Position numbers and translations under genes: made by a program. The notes beneath the pieces are model-generated. The model was given only the letters and a program-made list of their open reading frames with translations, searched no databases and had not been told where the DNA came from. From Ga0077555 sp050187415 (GTDB taxonomy: Bacteria; Pseudomonadota; Alphaproteobacteria; Rhizobiales; Hyphomicrobiaceae): a DNA stretch of 64,000 nucleotides. The stretch spans positions 62,001 to 126,000 of the forward strand of contig JBFWXN010000005.1 of assembly GCA_050187415.1 (NCBI GenBank), in the 5' to 3' direction. Shown here piece after piece: positions 25,735 through 35,400 of this stretch (position 1 is its first letter; each line of letters starts with the position of its first letter).

Positions 25735-27011
25735 AACGCCCAGCCGAGCGTCAGGTCGACGATCGTGTCGAGCCCGCGTCGCACGATGCCGCCCGGCTGC
25801 ACGTCCTCGGCGGCATAGAGTGGCACTTCACTGACGGACTGCGACGGACTGGTCACGCGGAGCGTTGCGACCTTGTCGCCCTTCCTGATCGGGGTCTTGA
25901 GGGGCCGCTTGTAAACCAGCTCGGCCTTCAGCTTCGGATTGGGCGGGTACTTCGGCAGGACGACGGTCACCGGGCCGTCGCCGACGAGGGGAAGCCACAT
26001 CCGATCGCCGCCCCAGACGCGCGCCTTGGCGACGACCTCGTCCTTGTCGAACAGCTTGTATTCCGCAATCGACGCAAATCCCCATTCGAGCAATCGGTGG
26101 CCTTCGGTGCGAACGTCGCTCTTCTTCGGCAGGCCCATCATGACGAGAATCAGGCGACGGCCGTCCTTGTTGCCCGACGCGATGAGCCCGAAGCCTTCCT
26201 TCTTGACGTAGCCGGTCTTGAGACCATCGACGCCGAGGGTGCCCAGCAGGGGGTTGTCGTTGATAAAGCGGAACTTGCGATAGTTGAGCTCCTTCTGGGC
26301 AAAGCGCGGATAGAACTCGGGATATTCGCGCATCAGATGCAGTGCCAGCAAGGCCAACTCGCGTGCAGTGGTCTGCTGCGTCTCGTCGGGAAGGCCGGTT
26401 GCGTTCGTGAACTTCGACCTGTCGAGGCCGATGCGCCGCGCTTCCTGCGTCATCCGTTCGGCGAATTTGGCTTCGCTGCCGGCGAGGGCTTCGGCGACGG
26501 CCATGGTCGCATCGTTACCTGACTGCACGACGATGCCCTGCAGCAGCGTCTCCATCGGTTCGCTGGTGTTCACGGGCACGAACATGGCGGTCCAACCGGA
26601 CGGCGCACCGCCATGGCGCCAGGCGTTGACCGACATCTTGATCTCGTCGGTGAGCTTGATTTTTCCGCTCTTGATCGCTTTGAACGCCACCGCGAGCGTC
26701 ATCAGCTTGCTGAGGCCATCGGGCGCCGTCAGCTCGTCCGCATTGTGCTGGAAGAGGATCGCGCCCGAAGCGGCGTCCATGATCACGGCTTGCTGCGCGA
26801 TCGTCGTCGGGAGGCCGCCTTGCCGCGCGATCTGCGCCGCACTACGGGATTCCGCCGCGGCCGGCCCGAGCGCGGCTCCTATCGCAAGGGTGGCCGACAC
26901 GAGCACGGAAAGTACCAGTGACAACGCGGTTGCCAGCGTCGTGTGAGTAAGCCGTGGGCGCCGACCCATCGCGATCCGGGCATAAGCTCGAAGGAGCATC
27001 GGTTCATCCAT
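25731..27011 (-). CDS. D-Ala-D-Ala carboxypeptidase homologue lacking the SxxK serine
   Basis: Peptidase S11-type penicillin-binding protein of 426 residues. A signal peptide is clear (hydrophobic block near 25-50 ending AAAESR). The other active-site motifs are in place: SGN (164-166, in VVQSGNDATM) and KTG (265-267, in GLKTGYVKKEG). The SxxK motif, expected as PASxxKLMT, reads APDGLSKLMT: the serine position is Gly99 (codon 26715-26717), three residues before Lys102. The C-terminal beta domain is present. DD-carboxypeptidases trim the terminal D-Ala; this copy is probably not a standard catalyst unless another residue substitutes. ATG at 27011 is used; a later start would leave the signal peptide incomplete. 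Followed by the methyltransferase, overlapping by 4 bp. Confidence 0.85.
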   Translation of the reverse strand: MDEPMLLRAYARIAMGRRPRLTHTTLATALSLVLSVLVSATLAIGAALGPAAAESRSAAQIARQGGLPTTIAQQAVIMDAASGAILFQHNADELTAPDGLSKLMTLAVAFKAIKSGKIKLTDEIKMSVNAWRHGGAPSGWTAMFVPVNTSEPMETLLQGIVVQSGNDATMAVAEALAGSEAKFAERMTQEARRIGLDRSKFTNATGLPDETQQTTARELALLALHLMREYPEFYPRFAQKELNYRKFRFINDNPLLGTLGVDGLKTGYVKKEGFGLIASGNKDGRRLILVMMGLPKKSDVRTEGHRLLEWGFASIAEYKLFDKDEVVAKARVWGGDRMWLPLVGDGPVTVVLPKYPPNPKLKAELVYKRPLKTPIRKGDKVATLRVTSPSQSVSEVPLYAAEDVQPGGIVRRGLDTIVDLTLGWAL

Positions 27012-27221
27012 GCTTCGACGCCTCTACGCGCGGTCCTAAAAACGGGAACGGGCCTCCGAAGTCAACCGGGGCGGGACATCGGTGGATCTTTGCAGGCCAG
27101 CGACGCATGCTATCGTGTCGGACGCGCCGGTTCCCGCCGGCCAGTGATCAACACTTCGAGAGCGTCTCTCTTGCAACACCCAGCCGAGCCCGCAAGCAGT
27201 GGGCAACAAAGCGTCCCAGCC

Positions 27222-28877
27222 GTGGATCCGATCACCGTCGCGGTCGTGCAGCATCGCCTGCATGCCATCGTCGAAGAGATGGGCGAAGCCATGCTGCGCA
27301 CGGCCTACTCCCAGATCCTGAATTCGAGCAGGGACTTCTCGACCGGCATCTGCGACGCGGCGGGCCGGCTGATCGCTCAGGCCGAGCACGTGCCCGTGCA
27401 TGTCGGGGCGCTGCCGTTCGGGGCACGCTCGGTCGCCGAAGCTTTTGCCGGCGACATCCATGACGGAGACGTTTTTCTGCTGAACGATCCCTATTTCGGC
27501 GGCAATCACCTGCCCGACGTCACCGTGTTCGTGCCGGTCTTCGCGGAGGGCACGTTCGCATTCTGGTCGATCAACCGCGCGCATATGTCCGACATCGGCG
27601 GTTCGGCCCACGGTGCCTATAACCCGGCTGCGACGGAAATCTTTCAGGAGGGACTGCGAATCCCGCCGCTGCGGATCGTCGACAAGGGCGCGGCCCGCGA
27701 GGATCTGTTTCGCATGATCGCGACCAACGTACGCCATTCGCGCGATTTCCGCGGCGATCTCGCAGCCATGATCGGTTCGGCCAAACTTTGCGAGAAGCGC
27801 CTGCTGGCGCTGATCGCGGAATTGGGTGCAGCCAAGCTGATGCCGGCCATCGAAGCCATGCTCGATGGCTCGGAGCGGCGGGCACGCGCCATCGTGTCCG
27901 ACTGGAAGGACGGCGTCTATTTCGGCGAAGCGTTTCTCGATGACGACGGACGCGGACGCAACGATGTGGCGATCCGGGCCAAGGTGACGGTGAGCGGCAG
28001 TGGTCTCGAGGTCGATCTCACACAATCGGATGCCGAGGCGCTCAGCTTCGTCAACTCCTCGCACGCCAACATGCAGTCGGCCTGCGCCATGGCGTTCGCC
28101 TACTTGATCGATCACGACATCCCCAAGAACGAAGGCTCGTTCCGGCCGCTCAAGGTGGTCGCCCGGCCGGGCACCATCGTCTGGGCCAACGACGGCCTGC
28201 CGGTCACGATGTGTACCAGCCATTGCTCGAACGAGATCGTCGAAGCGATCGTCGTGGCGCTCTCCGAAGCGTGCCCGGATCGGGCGATGGGCGGTTGGGG
28301 CCGGCGCTTCCGCATCGCCATCAAGGGCGAGGATCCGCGCACCGGACGTGGCTTCATCTGGCACCTGTTCCAGGCCCGCCCGGGCGGCGGCGGATCGGTT
28401 GCGGGCGACGGCTACAACTCTATCGGCGAGTGGCATTCGGCCGGGGGCATCAAATTCGGGTCGATCGAGGTTGCCGAGGCGCGATTTCCATTCTTGTTCC
28501 TGCATCACGAGTACCGGCCCGACTCGGGCGGCGACGGCCAGTATCGCGGCGGCACGGGCGCCGACCTCGAGATGGTCATCGAAACCGCGAAGACGGCCGT
28601 AGGGAATACTGCGGGCGACGGGATCCGCCACGGCGCGCGCGGCATGCTCGGCGGTCATGACGGCAAGCCGCATCACTACATTCTCCAACGGGCCGCCACC
28701 GGCGAGGAAATCGTGCTCGGCACCAAGATGGTCGGCGTTGCCATCGAGCCGGGCGATCGGCTGATCGTCCATTCGGGCGGCGGCGGCGGATGGGGCGATC
28801 CGGCAATGCGTCGTGGCGAGAGCCGGGCGCGCGACGTGGAGACCGGCCTCGTGACGTCGTCAGGCGCCACGAGCTGA
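27222..28877 (+). CDS. hyuB: Hydantoinase B/oxoprolinase family protein
   Basis: B subunit of the ATP-dependent hydantoinase/5-oxoprolinase family, about 551 residues. It opens VDPITVAVVQHRLHAIVEEMGEAM, the family N-terminus, so the GTG at 27222 is chosen; no strong ribosome site is visible and the frame is open for 93 codons upstream without family-like residues. Other hallmarks: NDPYFGGNHLPDV, HMSDIGGSAHG, and GDGQYRGGTGADLEM near the end. The pair with hyuA 82 bp downstream indicates a two-subunit enzyme acting on a cyclic amide or acetone-type substrate; the exact one cannot be told. Confidence 0.88.
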   Translation: MDPITVAVVQHRLHAIVEEMGEAMLRTAYSQILNSSRDFSTGICDAAGRLIAQAEHVPVHVGALPFGARSVAEAFAGDIHDGDVFLLNDPYFGGNHLPDVTVFVPVFAEGTFAFWSINRAHMSDIGGSAHGAYNPAATEIFQEGLRIPPLRIVDKGAAREDLFRMIATNVRHSRDFRGDLAAMIGSAKLCEKRLLALIAELGAAKLMPAIEAMLDGSERRARAIVSDWKDGVYFGEAFLDDDGRGRNDVAIRAKVTVSGSGLEVDLTQSDAEALSFVNSSHANMQSACAMAFAYLIDHDIPKNEGSFRPLKVVARPGTIVWANDGLPVTMCTSHCSNEIVEAIVVALSEACPDRAMGGWGRRFRIAIKGEDPRTGRGFIWHLFQARPGGGGSVAGDGYNSIGEWHSAGGIKFGSIEVAEARFPFLFLHHEYRPDSGGDGQYRGGTGADLEMVIETAKTAVGNTAGDGIRHGARGMLGGHDGKPHHYILQRAATGEEIVLGTKMVGVAIEPGDRLIVHSGGGGGWGDPAMRRGESRARDVETGLVTSSGATS

Positions 28878-28959
28878 CGCGCGCCTGAGTGCGCATCCTG
28901 TCCGCCTACCCCAAGAGGCGCTTGCGGCCGCACGTGCGGCGATCCATTCGAGGCGACGT

Positions 28960-31017
28960 ATGACCCAAGCCACCTACCGCATCGGCATCGACGTCGGCGG
29001 CACCTTCACGGACCTCGTTGCCGTCGATGCGAACGGCACGACGACGCTCGGCAAAAGCCCGTCTACGCCCGGCGATCCATCGATCGGCGTGCTCGAAGGC
29101 CTCGGCGTCGTCGCGGCGGCGCTCGGTCTCGATCGGAGCGCACTGCTCGCCCGGACGGAGCGCATCGTGCACGGCACGACCGTCGCGACGAACTCACTGC
29201 TCGAGCGAAAGGGGGCTCGGGTCGGGCTGCTCACCACGGCCGGTCACCGCGATGTGCTCGAGATGCGCGAAGGCCTGAAGCCCGAGGACCGTTACAACCT
29301 CCGGCTGGCGGCGCCCATACCGCTGGTGCCGCGGAATCTGCGGTTCGGCATCGTCGAGCGCGTTCGTGCTGACGGCAGCGTGCTGACGCCGCTCGACGAG
29401 GAGTCCGTTGCAAAGGCTGTCGACGCCATGCGGGCGGCGGGTGTCACGTCGGTTGCGATCTGCTTCCTGCATGCGTGGCGCAATGGCGCGCACGAGGCGG
29501 ATGCCGCGCGGATCGTGCGCGAACGCATGCCGAATGCCTATGTCACGGCCTCGTCCGAGGTTTATCCGCAGATCAAGGAGTACGAGCGTGTCTCGACGAC
29601 GGTGGTCAATGCCTACGTCGGACCGGTCGTGGCGGGCTATCTCGGGCGTCTCGAGGGCCGGTTGCAGGAGGCCGGCTACGAGGGTCCGCTCTTCATCATG
29701 CTGAGTCACGGCGGCGTGGCCCCCGTCGAGGAGGCGATCCGGCTTGCGGCGGCAACCGTGCTGTCCGGCCCGGCAGGCGGTGTGGCGGGTTCGACCTATG
29801 CGGCGGCCCTGCTCGAAACGCCGAACCTCATCCCGTTCGATATGGGCGGCACCTCGACCGATATCTCGCTCATCCGGAAAAGCACGCCCGGCCTCGCCAT
29901 CGACCGGGGCATAGCCGGTCAGCGCATCGCACTGCCGAGCCTCGATATCGTGACGCTCGGCGCCGGCGGAGGCTCCATCGCGCGGGTCGACGACGGCGGG
30001 GTGTTGCATGTCGGGCCGGAGAGCGCGGGTGCCCGCCCAGGTCCGGCGTGTTATGGCCGCGGGGGCGTCGAGGCGACTGTCACCGACGCCAACCTCGTTC
30101 TCGGACTGCTCGATCCGTCCGGGCTTCTCGGTGGCGAGATGAAGCTCGATCGCGGCGCCGCCGAGACTGCGCTGGCCGAGCTTGGGCGTGTGCTCGGGCT
30201 CGACGCGGTGTCGGCCGCTGCAGGCGTGCAGCGGGTCATCAATGCGCGCATGGCCGAAGGTATTCGTCTCGTTTCGGTGCGGCGGGGGATCGATCCCACC
30301 GCCTTTGCGCTGCTGGCGTTCGGTGGGGCGGCGGGCCTGCATGCGGCTGCCGTCGCGCGGCAGCTCTCGATTCCGCGCGTGGTGGTGCCGCGCGTCGCCT
30401 CGGTGCTCTCGGCGTGGGGCATGCTGGCGAGCGAGATCCGCTTCGAGACGACGCGAAGCCACATCGGCGATGCGTCTGCAATGACGTCGGACGGGTTGCT
30501 TGGGATTTTCGGCGAGATGGAAGAGGCCGCGCGAGCCCGCCTCGCGGCGGTGTTCGATGGCCCCATTGCCATCGCGCGCAGTGCCGACATGCGCTACGGC
30601 GAGCAGATCTTCGAGATCAACGTGCCGCTGGATCATATCGATTGGCGAGCCGGCGACCTGGGTTTGCGAGTGGCCGATGCGTTCCATGCGCGCCATGAGG
30701 AACTCTATACCTACGCACAACGAACGAACGAGGTCGTTCTGGTCAATGCGCGCGTCGCGGCCATCGGCAAGCTACCCGCCTTGCCGCAGGAGCCGGTGCT
30801 GGCTGCGAGGCCGGCCGCTTCGCCGGTCAGGCGCCAGCGGGTGCACATCGACGGCGCGTGGACGGCGATCGACGTGCACGCTTTCGAGACACTGAGCCCG
30901 GGACAGTCGGTTGCGGGGCCGGCGCTCGTCGAAGGGGCGACGACGTGCGTGCTGGTCGAAGCGGGAGATACGGCGCGCGTCACCCCGCATGGATGGCTCG
31001 ACATCACGCTGGGATGA
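28960..31017 (+). CDS. hyuA: Hydantoinase A/oxoprolinase family protein
   Basis: A subunit, 685 residues, ASKHA-type ATPase. The phosphate-binding N-terminus YRIGIDVGGTFTDLVAVD and the second IPFDMGGTSTDISLIR are intact; HGTTVATNSLLERKGA and GPASAGARPGPACYGRGG-like residues (HVGPESAGARPGPACYG) are family hallmarks. It couples ATP hydrolysis to ring opening on the B subunit. Transcribed with hyuB. Ends near a strong bidirectional hairpin at 31158-31208. Confidence 0.9.
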   Translation: MTQATYRIGIDVGGTFTDLVAVDANGTTTLGKSPSTPGDPSIGVLEGLGVVAAALGLDRSALLARTERIVHGTTVATNSLLERKGARVGLLTTAGHRDVLEMREGLKPEDRYNLRLAAPIPLVPRNLRFGIVERVRADGSVLTPLDEESVAKAVDAMRAAGVTSVAICFLHAWRNGAHEADAARIVRERMPNAYVTASSEVYPQIKEYERVSTTVVNAYVGPVVAGYLGRLEGRLQEAGYEGPLFIMLSHGGVAPVEEAIRLAAATVLSGPAGGVAGSTYAAALLETPNLIPFDMGGTSTDISLIRKSTPGLAIDRGIAGQRIALPSLDIVTLGAGGGSIARVDDGGVLHVGPESAGARPGPACYGRGGVEATVTDANLVLGLLDPSGLLGGEMKLDRGAAETALAELGRVLGLDAVSAAAGVQRVINARMAEGIRLVSVRRGIDPTAFALLAFGGAAGLHAAAVARQLSIPRVVVPRVASVLSAWGMLASEIRFETTRSHIGDASAMTSDGLLGIFGEMEEAARARLAAVFDGPIAIARSADMRYGEQIFEINVPLDHIDWRAGDLGLRVADAFHARHEELYTYAQRTNEVVLVNARVAAIGKLPALPQEPVLAARPAASPVRRQRVHIDGAWTAIDVHAFETLSPGQSVAGPALVEGATTCVLVEAGDTARVTPHGWLDITLG

Positions 31018-31157
31018 GGGCGGGCGCGGCTGGTGCATGCCGTGGCGCTCGAAAGCAATACCGAACAGTCATCTTTTGCACGGCCGTCAACGTCTTTCAC
31101 GACGTGATCACGAGGCTGTCGCGGCAGGTCGGACATTCCGCCCTCAATCACGCCGGA

Positions 31158-31208
31158 CGCCCCGCCGGGTCCCACGTGGCAGGGTCGGCCACATGGGAAG
31201 GCGGGGCG
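31158..31208. terminator. Long bidirectional hairpin between hyuA and NIPSNAP genes
   Basis: Outer arms CGCCCCGCC (31158-31166) and GGCGGGGCG (31200-31208) are perfectly complementary; inner arms TCCCACGTGGC (31170-31180) and GCCACATGGGA (31188-31198) pair with one mismatch. No strong T-run follows on either side. It sits between two convergent genes, where it probably stops transcription from both. Confidence 0.6.
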
Positions 31209-31235
31209 AATGGTGCCCGGTCGCGAATGTGAGGA

Positions 31236-31850
31236 TTACTTGATCGGCGAGAAGGGGCCGGCGAGCAGGATCTTGGTTTCCTGCCGCACCGTGGGGCTCG
31301 GTGGCGGCGGGGGCCAGACGCCCGTCTCCATCGCCTTCTTGCGGATCGCCACTCGCTCGTCGAGGCTCTTGTAGGCCCAGATGTGGACCCACTGATTGAG
31401 CCCGCCGATGTCGGCCGTGAACACACCGATCAACGGCGACAGCTTCGTGCGGTTCGGCAGATGGGTTTCCCAGTTGGCAGCCATTTTCGGCGCGCCGCCC
31501 GGCTCGAGCGTGTAGGACCGCATCTCGAAGTAGGGGCCGTGGTTCGAGGGCTCGAGGGCCGGCGAGAACGGCAGGGGCTCGAGAATGTCCGAGCGCATGT
31601 CCGTGATGAACTCGCTCGTCTTCGGCGGCCAGATGCCGGCTTTCACCACTTCCGCCCTGATCCTCGCGCGCTCGTTGGTGTCCTTGTAGGACCAGACATG
31701 GATGACCTGATTGAGCGGTCCGATTTCCGTGTACCAGAAAGCCGCGAGGGGCGAGTATTCCAGTCGCTTGGGCAGCTTTTCGTCCCACCGCTTGATGAAC
31801 TCCGGCAGGGACCGGGGGCGCAGTGTGTAGGTGCGAAACTCGTAAATCAT
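31236..31850 (-). CDS. NIPSNAP family protein, two repeats
   Basis: 204 residues consisting of two NIPSNAP (dimeric alpha/beta barrel) units. The first starts MIYEFRTYTLRPRSLPEFIKR with IGPLNQVIHVWSYKDTNERA; the second repeats the plan: FEMRSYTLEPGGAPKM ... IGGLNQWVHIWAYKSLDERV. The family is often found beside catabolic enzymes but has no assigned reaction. ATG at 31850. It is convergent with hyuA, and upstream of it lies the trxA terminator. Confidence 0.85.
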   Translation of the reverse strand: MIYEFRTYTLRPRSLPEFIKRWDEKLPKRLEYSPLAAFWYTEIGPLNQVIHVWSYKDTNERARIRAEVVKAGIWPPKTSEFITDMRSDILEPLPFSPALEPSNHGPYFEMRSYTLEPGGAPKMAANWETHLPNRTKLSPLIGVFTADIGGLNQWVHIWAYKSLDERVAIRKKAMETGVWPPPPPSPTVRQETKILLAGPFSPIK

Positions 31851-31940
31851 GGGTCGTCGTCTCCACAGACGTTGGGAAGACGAGCTTATCCCAGTCGCGC
31901 CGTCTGTCGCGCATTGCTTATCGGGAGTCCGGAACGCAAA

Positions 31941-31966
31941 GCACCCCGGACTGTCGTCCGGGGTGC
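31941..31966 (-). terminator. Terminator after trxA
   Basis: A perfect 10-bp stem GCACCCCGGA / TCCGGGGTGC with a 6-nt loop (31941-31966), followed on the minus strand by CTTTGCGTT. It lies about 30 nt after the trxA stop, so it ends the divL-to-trxA series. Confidence 0.7.
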
Positions 31967-31997
31967 CCCAATCGCTGAACCGCGCGCCGACTTGCGA

Positions 31998-32318
31998 TCA
32001 GACGGACGAGTTGATCCAGTCCTCGAGCTTCTTCTTCTGCACCAGGGCTCCGACCTGCGTGGCGGCGACCTTGCCCGCCTTGAACATCATCAGGGTCGGC
32101 ATGGCCTGAATGCGAAACTGCTGGGTCACGGACGGGTTCTGGTCGACGTCGATCTTCACGATCTTGACCTTGCCCTCCATCTCCTTGGCGACGGCCTCGA
32201 GCGCTGGCGCCATCGCCTTGCAGGGGCCGCACCACTCCGCGAAGAAGTCGACCACGACGGGCACGTTCGAATCCAGAACCTCGGCCTTGAAGTTCGCGTC
32301 AGAAACTTCTGCGGTCAT
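31998..32318 (-). CDS. trxA: Thioredoxin
   Basis: Cytoplasmic disulfide reductase of 106 residues with the thioredoxin active site FFAEWCGPCKAMAP and the cis-Pro segment AMPTLMMFKAG. ATG at 32318 (MTAEVSDANF) gives the normal length; the open frame upstream is not thioredoxin-like. Located downstream of addA (96 bp), closing the minus-strand series, an arrangement known in related genomes. Confidence 0.96.
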   Translation of the reverse strand: MTAEVSDANFKAEVLDSNVPVVVDFFAEWCGPCKAMAPALEAVAKEMEGKVKIVKIDVDQNPSVTQQFRIQAMPTLMMFKAGKVAATQVGALVQKKKLEDWINSSV

Positions 32319-32413
32319 GGCAGTCTCCTCGAGAGGGCGCGGGCTTCGACCTCGAAGCGCTGGCCCGTGGCGATCGTACGCCGATGTGTGGCACGAAAGT
32401 AGGTATGCCCCCA

Positions 32414-35400
32414 TCATGCGTCAAGATTGGCAGTGCGGAGCAGGAACAGTCGTTTTGCCGCTTCGTCAAGGCGATCCGACGGCAGCTCCATCAAGGAGGG
32501 ACCATCCGTCCACAGCAGTGCGGCGCGCACGCGACGCCCCGGAAACACGCGGGTGACGGCGAGACGGTAGGCCGCGAGCTGCAGGACGTAGGTATCGGCA
32601 ACCTGTGCCGGGTCGGTGGGGGGCGGGCGGTTGGTCTTGAAGTCGACGATCATAACCTCGTGATCGTTGGCGACGAGGCGATCGATCTGACCATTGAGGC
32701 GCACGGTCTCGCCCTTGTCGCCCGGCGGCGAGAGTTCGGCCACGATAGGGACCTCCGCTCTGCTGTCAGGGCCGAACACGGCGGCAAATTCCGAGTGCGA
32801 GAGCACCGCGAGCGTTTCGGTCACGATGCTGGCACGTGTGGCGGCCGAAAGCGAGGCGCCACGGTCGCGAACGAACGCTGTGGCGGCCGCCTGCCGATCG
32901 TCGGAGGAAATGGCCGGGAGATGCTGCAGCAGGGCATGCGTGATCGTTCCCCGCAGGAAACGATTGTCGGCCGCAAGTGCCGATGGCGAGGGGGCCGGGG
33001 GATCGTCCGCCCGGCGGGCAAGGCGGGGCGCCTCCATCGGATCGCCTTCGCTGTCGGTCTCCAAGGGGGCCAACCGCGATGGAGCAAGGGGCACGGCGAC
33101 GCCGGGCTCGCGCGGCGCCTTGCATCGCGCCCAATCGGGAGGCAGGACAGGAGCGACGACGGCACGGGTGCTTGCCCGGCCGCTCTCGCGCGGCGCCGAC
33201 TGCGGCGCTTGGTGACGGCGCACGCTGCGGCCGGCGATATCGGTCGTCTCGACAAGCAACCCTTCGAGACCGGCTTCAATCGCGTCGTACCAGCAGCCGC
33301 GCTCGCGCCCCTTGGTCGTCTCGAAGCCACAGACATAGAGGCGGTCGCGTGGGCGGGTGAGTGCTACGTAGAGAAGCCGGTTGTGCTCCTCACGGTCCTT
33401 GTCGCGGCCCGTGGCTCGAGCCTCTGCGACCGCTGTGACGCCGGACGAGCCCTTGACCGGCCATAGAAACGGCAGGCCCGTGACATCGTCGTGAGGCAGC
33501 GCTGGATGATCGCAGTCGAGCAGTCCGCCCGGCCGGCCTCCGTTCATGCCGCCACAGGTATCCGGCAGGAAAACAATCGGTGCTTCCAGGCCTTTCGAGC
33601 CATGCACGGTCATGACGCGAACCTCGCCGCGGCCGTGCTCCATGTCGCGCTTGATCTCGCGCTCGGACGCGCGCAGCCAATCGACGAAGCCCTGCAGCGA
33701 CGGCGGTGCCTGCTCGTCGTAGGCGAGCGCCATGGCCAGCAGTTCGTCGAGCGGATCGGCCGCTTCCGCTCCAAGCCGGCCGAGCAGGCGCGCGCGCATG
33801 CCGTCATGAACGAGGACCTCCACGAGGAATTCGTAGGGCGGCGCGATATCGGCTCGGGAGCGCCATCGCTTGAGCTGCTCGGCCGCCGTCGCGAACCGGG
33901 GATTGGTCTTGGCCGCCTCCAACAGCGCCGACCAAAGCGAGCCGCGGCGCTCCGGCGCAATCTGGAGGAGATCGTCGTCATCGAGGCCGAACAACGGAGA
34001 CTTCAGAACGGCAGCCAGCGAAAGATCGTCTTCCGGCAACAGCAGCACATCGGCGAGCGCGAGAAGATCGAGCACCGCAAGTTGCTGGGTGAGGCGCAGC
34101 CTGTCGGCGCCAGCGACGGGAATGCCGCGCTTCTTCAGCGTCGCCACCATCAGGTCGGCGAAGGGCTTTCGGCGACGCACGAGGATCAGAATGTCGCCGT
34201 AGTCGATGGGTCGGCCTTCGGAGACGAGTTGCTCGCGGTTCGCGATCCAATCGCGGATCGTGTCGGCTATGCGCTCGGCGAGGCGCACGGCCGGCGGCGA
34301 CTGCGGTACTTCCTCGAGTGGCAACCAGGCGGGCGCCGGATCGGTCTTCTCGGCCCTTTCGGTGTCCCAGAGCTCGATGAGACCGCCGACGCCGTGACGA
34401 CGAGCGGCATGATGAGGGGCGGCGTCATGCGAGGTCAGGCCGGCGCGACGCGACGGGTCGGCGAAGACGCGATCGACGGCCTGAAGCACCGGCGCGACCG
34501 TTCGGAATGAGAGCGTCAGCGGTACGTGCGCGAAGTCCAACTTGGCAGCGCGGGCCATTGTCTCGAGCGTCCGGCCCATGTCGGCGAACATTTTCGGCGC
34601 GGCGCCCTGAAAGCCATAGATCGATTGCTTTTCGTCACCCACGGCAAAAACTGTACGCGGCAGTTGAGTGTCGAGCTCGCGGGCGCCGGCACCGGCCAGA
34701 AATTCCCTGGCGAGGGCTTCGACGACGCGCCACTGGATCGGGCTCGTATCCTGCGCCTCGTCGACGAGAATGTGGTCGAGCCCTCCGTCGAGCTTGTAGA
34801 GAACCCAGTTTGCATCGTCGGAGCGCAGCAGGTGCCCTGTCTTTGCGATCAGGTCGTCGAAGTCGAGGGCGGCGCGCTGGGCTTTCAACTCGTCGTAGCG
34901 CTGGCGGGCCGAGCACGCGAGGCGCATGAGGGCGATGGTCGCATCGGCGACAGCGATGCTGTTCAGTCGGAGGGTGAGCGCGGCGAACGCGGCCTGCGCG
35001 CTGTCGAGCGTGGCTGCGATGTCAGGATGCTTGGCTGCAAGTGACTTCGTCATCGGGTTCTTGCGTGGTTCGCCGTCGCCGGTGAGGAAGAGCTTTTGCA
35101 ATGCCGCCGCGCGTTGACCGTTGGTCAGGCACGAAAGCGCCGCCGCCGCGTCACGCGCGCGATCCTGATCGGTCTTGGTTCCCGTGCGCAAAATGTCCCT
35201 GATGCGCGCGAGCTGGGCCGGCTTCAGTACGCCTGCGCGTAGTGCCGAGACGCTCTCTGCGGTATCGGCGGGAGGGATGCCGAGCGCACGCCGGTAGGCA
35301 ACCGCGGCGGCATCGAAGCCGCGTGCGTTGCCGATTTCCATGCGTGAGGCGTAGGCGAGCCACTGCCACCTGGCCATGGCGTCGCGCACAACCTGGTCGA

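Noticed and set aside
27036..28772. 578-codon open frame antisense to hyuB
   Set aside because: Composition typical of GC-rich antisense shadows; no motif. hyuB on the plus strand is clear.
29194..30720. 508-codon open frame antisense to hyuA
   Set aside because: No recognisable domain; produced by codon bias of hyuA.
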